Assembly: GCA_021772875.1 (NCBI GenBank)
Contig: JAJFLD010000169.1
Location: forward strand, 1 to 21,546
Reading direction: 5' to 3'
Source: Ghiorsea sp.
Lineage (GTDB): Bacteria; Pseudomonadota; Zetaproteobacteria; Mariprofundales; Mariprofundaceae
DNA: 21,546 nt
Shown one piece after another: positions 20,972 through 21,546 of the stretch. The notes under the pieces are model-generated. The model made no database searches, had not been told where the DNA came from, and saw only the letters and a program-made list of their open reading frames with translations. Every line of letters starts with the position of its first letter. Position 1 is the first letter of the stretch. The position numbers and the translations under genes were made by a program.

Positions 20972-21546
20972 GTTATAACACCCATATCGTTGGTATTGGT
21001 GGATATTTACCCGAACATGTGATGAGCAATGATGATTTAGCAAAGATTGTGGATACATCGGATGCTTGGATTCGTGAACGCACAGGTATTACCCAACGGC
21101 ATATTATTGCCAAAGACCAATACACCTCAGATTTAGCAACCCAAGCTGCCAAACAAGCTTTGCAAGATGCAGGGCTTTCCATTGATGATATTGATGCCAT
21201 TGTTGTGGCAACGACCACACCAGACATGATTTTCCCATCTACAGCCAGCATAGTGCAACACAAATTGGGCGGCAAAAATTTTCCTGCTTGGGATATTCAA
21301 GCTGTTTGTTCTGGTTTCGTTTATGGTTTGGCGCTAGCCGTTGGCATGATGCGTGGTGGCATGTTTAAACGTGTTTTGCTTATTGGTGCAGAATCCATGA
21401 GCCGTATTTTGGATTGGACCGATCGTAATACTTGTGTGTTGTTTGGTGATGGCGCAGGTGCTGTGGTGCTTGAATATAAAGAAGATGATTTTGGTATGGT
21501 AGGTTCTGTGTTGCATTGTGATGGGTCTTATCGTGATTTGTTGATG
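20968..21546 (+). CDS. fabH: Beta-ketoacyl-ACP synthase III, N-terminal part (3' end outside window)
   Basis: The frame opens at ATG 20968, overlapping the plsX stop (ATGA), and is open to the window end, giving 193 residues. It carries IVGIGGYLPEHVMSNDDL, TSDAWIRERTGITQRHI and the catalytic cysteine C114 in AVCSGFVYGL, followed by RNTCVLFGDGAGAVVLE. The His and Asn of the triad lie beyond the edge. FabH starts fatty-acid synthesis by condensing acetyl-CoA with malonyl-ACP. AGAGG lies eight bases upstream of the ATG. rpmF-plsX-fabH is the classic order. Confidence 0.96.
   Translation, partial: MSYNTHIVGIGGYLPEHVMSNDDLAKIVDTSDAWIRERTGITQRHIIAKDQYTSDLATQAAKQALQDAGLSIDDIDAIVVATTTPDMIFPSTASIVQHKLGGKNFPAWDIQAVCSGFVYGLALAVGMMRGGMFKRVLLIGAESMSRILDWTDRNTCVLFGDGAGAVVLEYKEDDFGMVGSVLHCDGSYRDLLM

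Overview
The window comes from the chromosome of a Gram-negative, flagellated, piliated proteobacterium with a moderately AT-rich genome. The main clues are rpmF-plsX-fabH, zapD-yacG, FlgE/FlgD/FliK, type IV pilins and sigma-54 type promoters. ZapD and YacG point to gamma-, beta- or related (for example zeta-) proteobacteria, while the pilins and their ABC neighbours look more like those of deltaproteobacteria. A deep-branching marine lineage such as Zetaproteobacteria would fit, but this is a guess. No rRNA, tRNA, CRISPR array, insertion sequence or prophage was seen. Genes are densely packed, and no gene-free stretch reaches 300 bases.

Layout. (1) 1-1567, plus strand: the 3' end of leuA, rnhA, a short intergenic stretch with decayed repeats, and yciB. 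(2) 1584-5413, plus strand: a pilus block with two paralogous type IV prepilins, the second behind a well-formed sigma-54 promoter and followed by a strong terminator. After it come an ABC ATPase, an ABC-2 permease and a membrane-anchored TPR-like protein, joined by ATGA overlaps. (3) 5410-8505, minus strand: comF, grxC, a beta-carbonic anhydrase, zapD, yacG and a four-helix membrane protein, mostly overlapping. (4) 8525-11278: bioF diverges from comF over a shared promoter, yaaA converges on bioF, and a small soluble histidine kinase diverges from yaaA. (5) 11314-15396, minus strand: the flagellar hook operon fliK-flgD-flgE, read from a sigma-54 type promoter and ended by a two-way terminator. 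(6) 15451-18357, minus strand: a 968-residue ion channel with two voltage-sensor-like domains, one CASTOR/POLLUX-like pore and a long cytosolic regulatory region. (7) 18488-21546, plus strand: fxsA, then yceD-rpmF-plsX-fabH (fabH runs off the end), the usual ribosome and fatty-acid/phospholipid initiation cluster.

How they fit together: two surface organelles, the type IV pilus and the flagellar hook, appear to be under RpoN control. The most unusual items are the double-voltage-sensor channel, the pilin-ABC-TPR block (similar in arrangement to Myxococcus pilA-pilGHI), and the compact comF/bioF promoter. There one hexamer could serve as -10 element in both directions and place both transcription starts at or within a base or so of their start codons.
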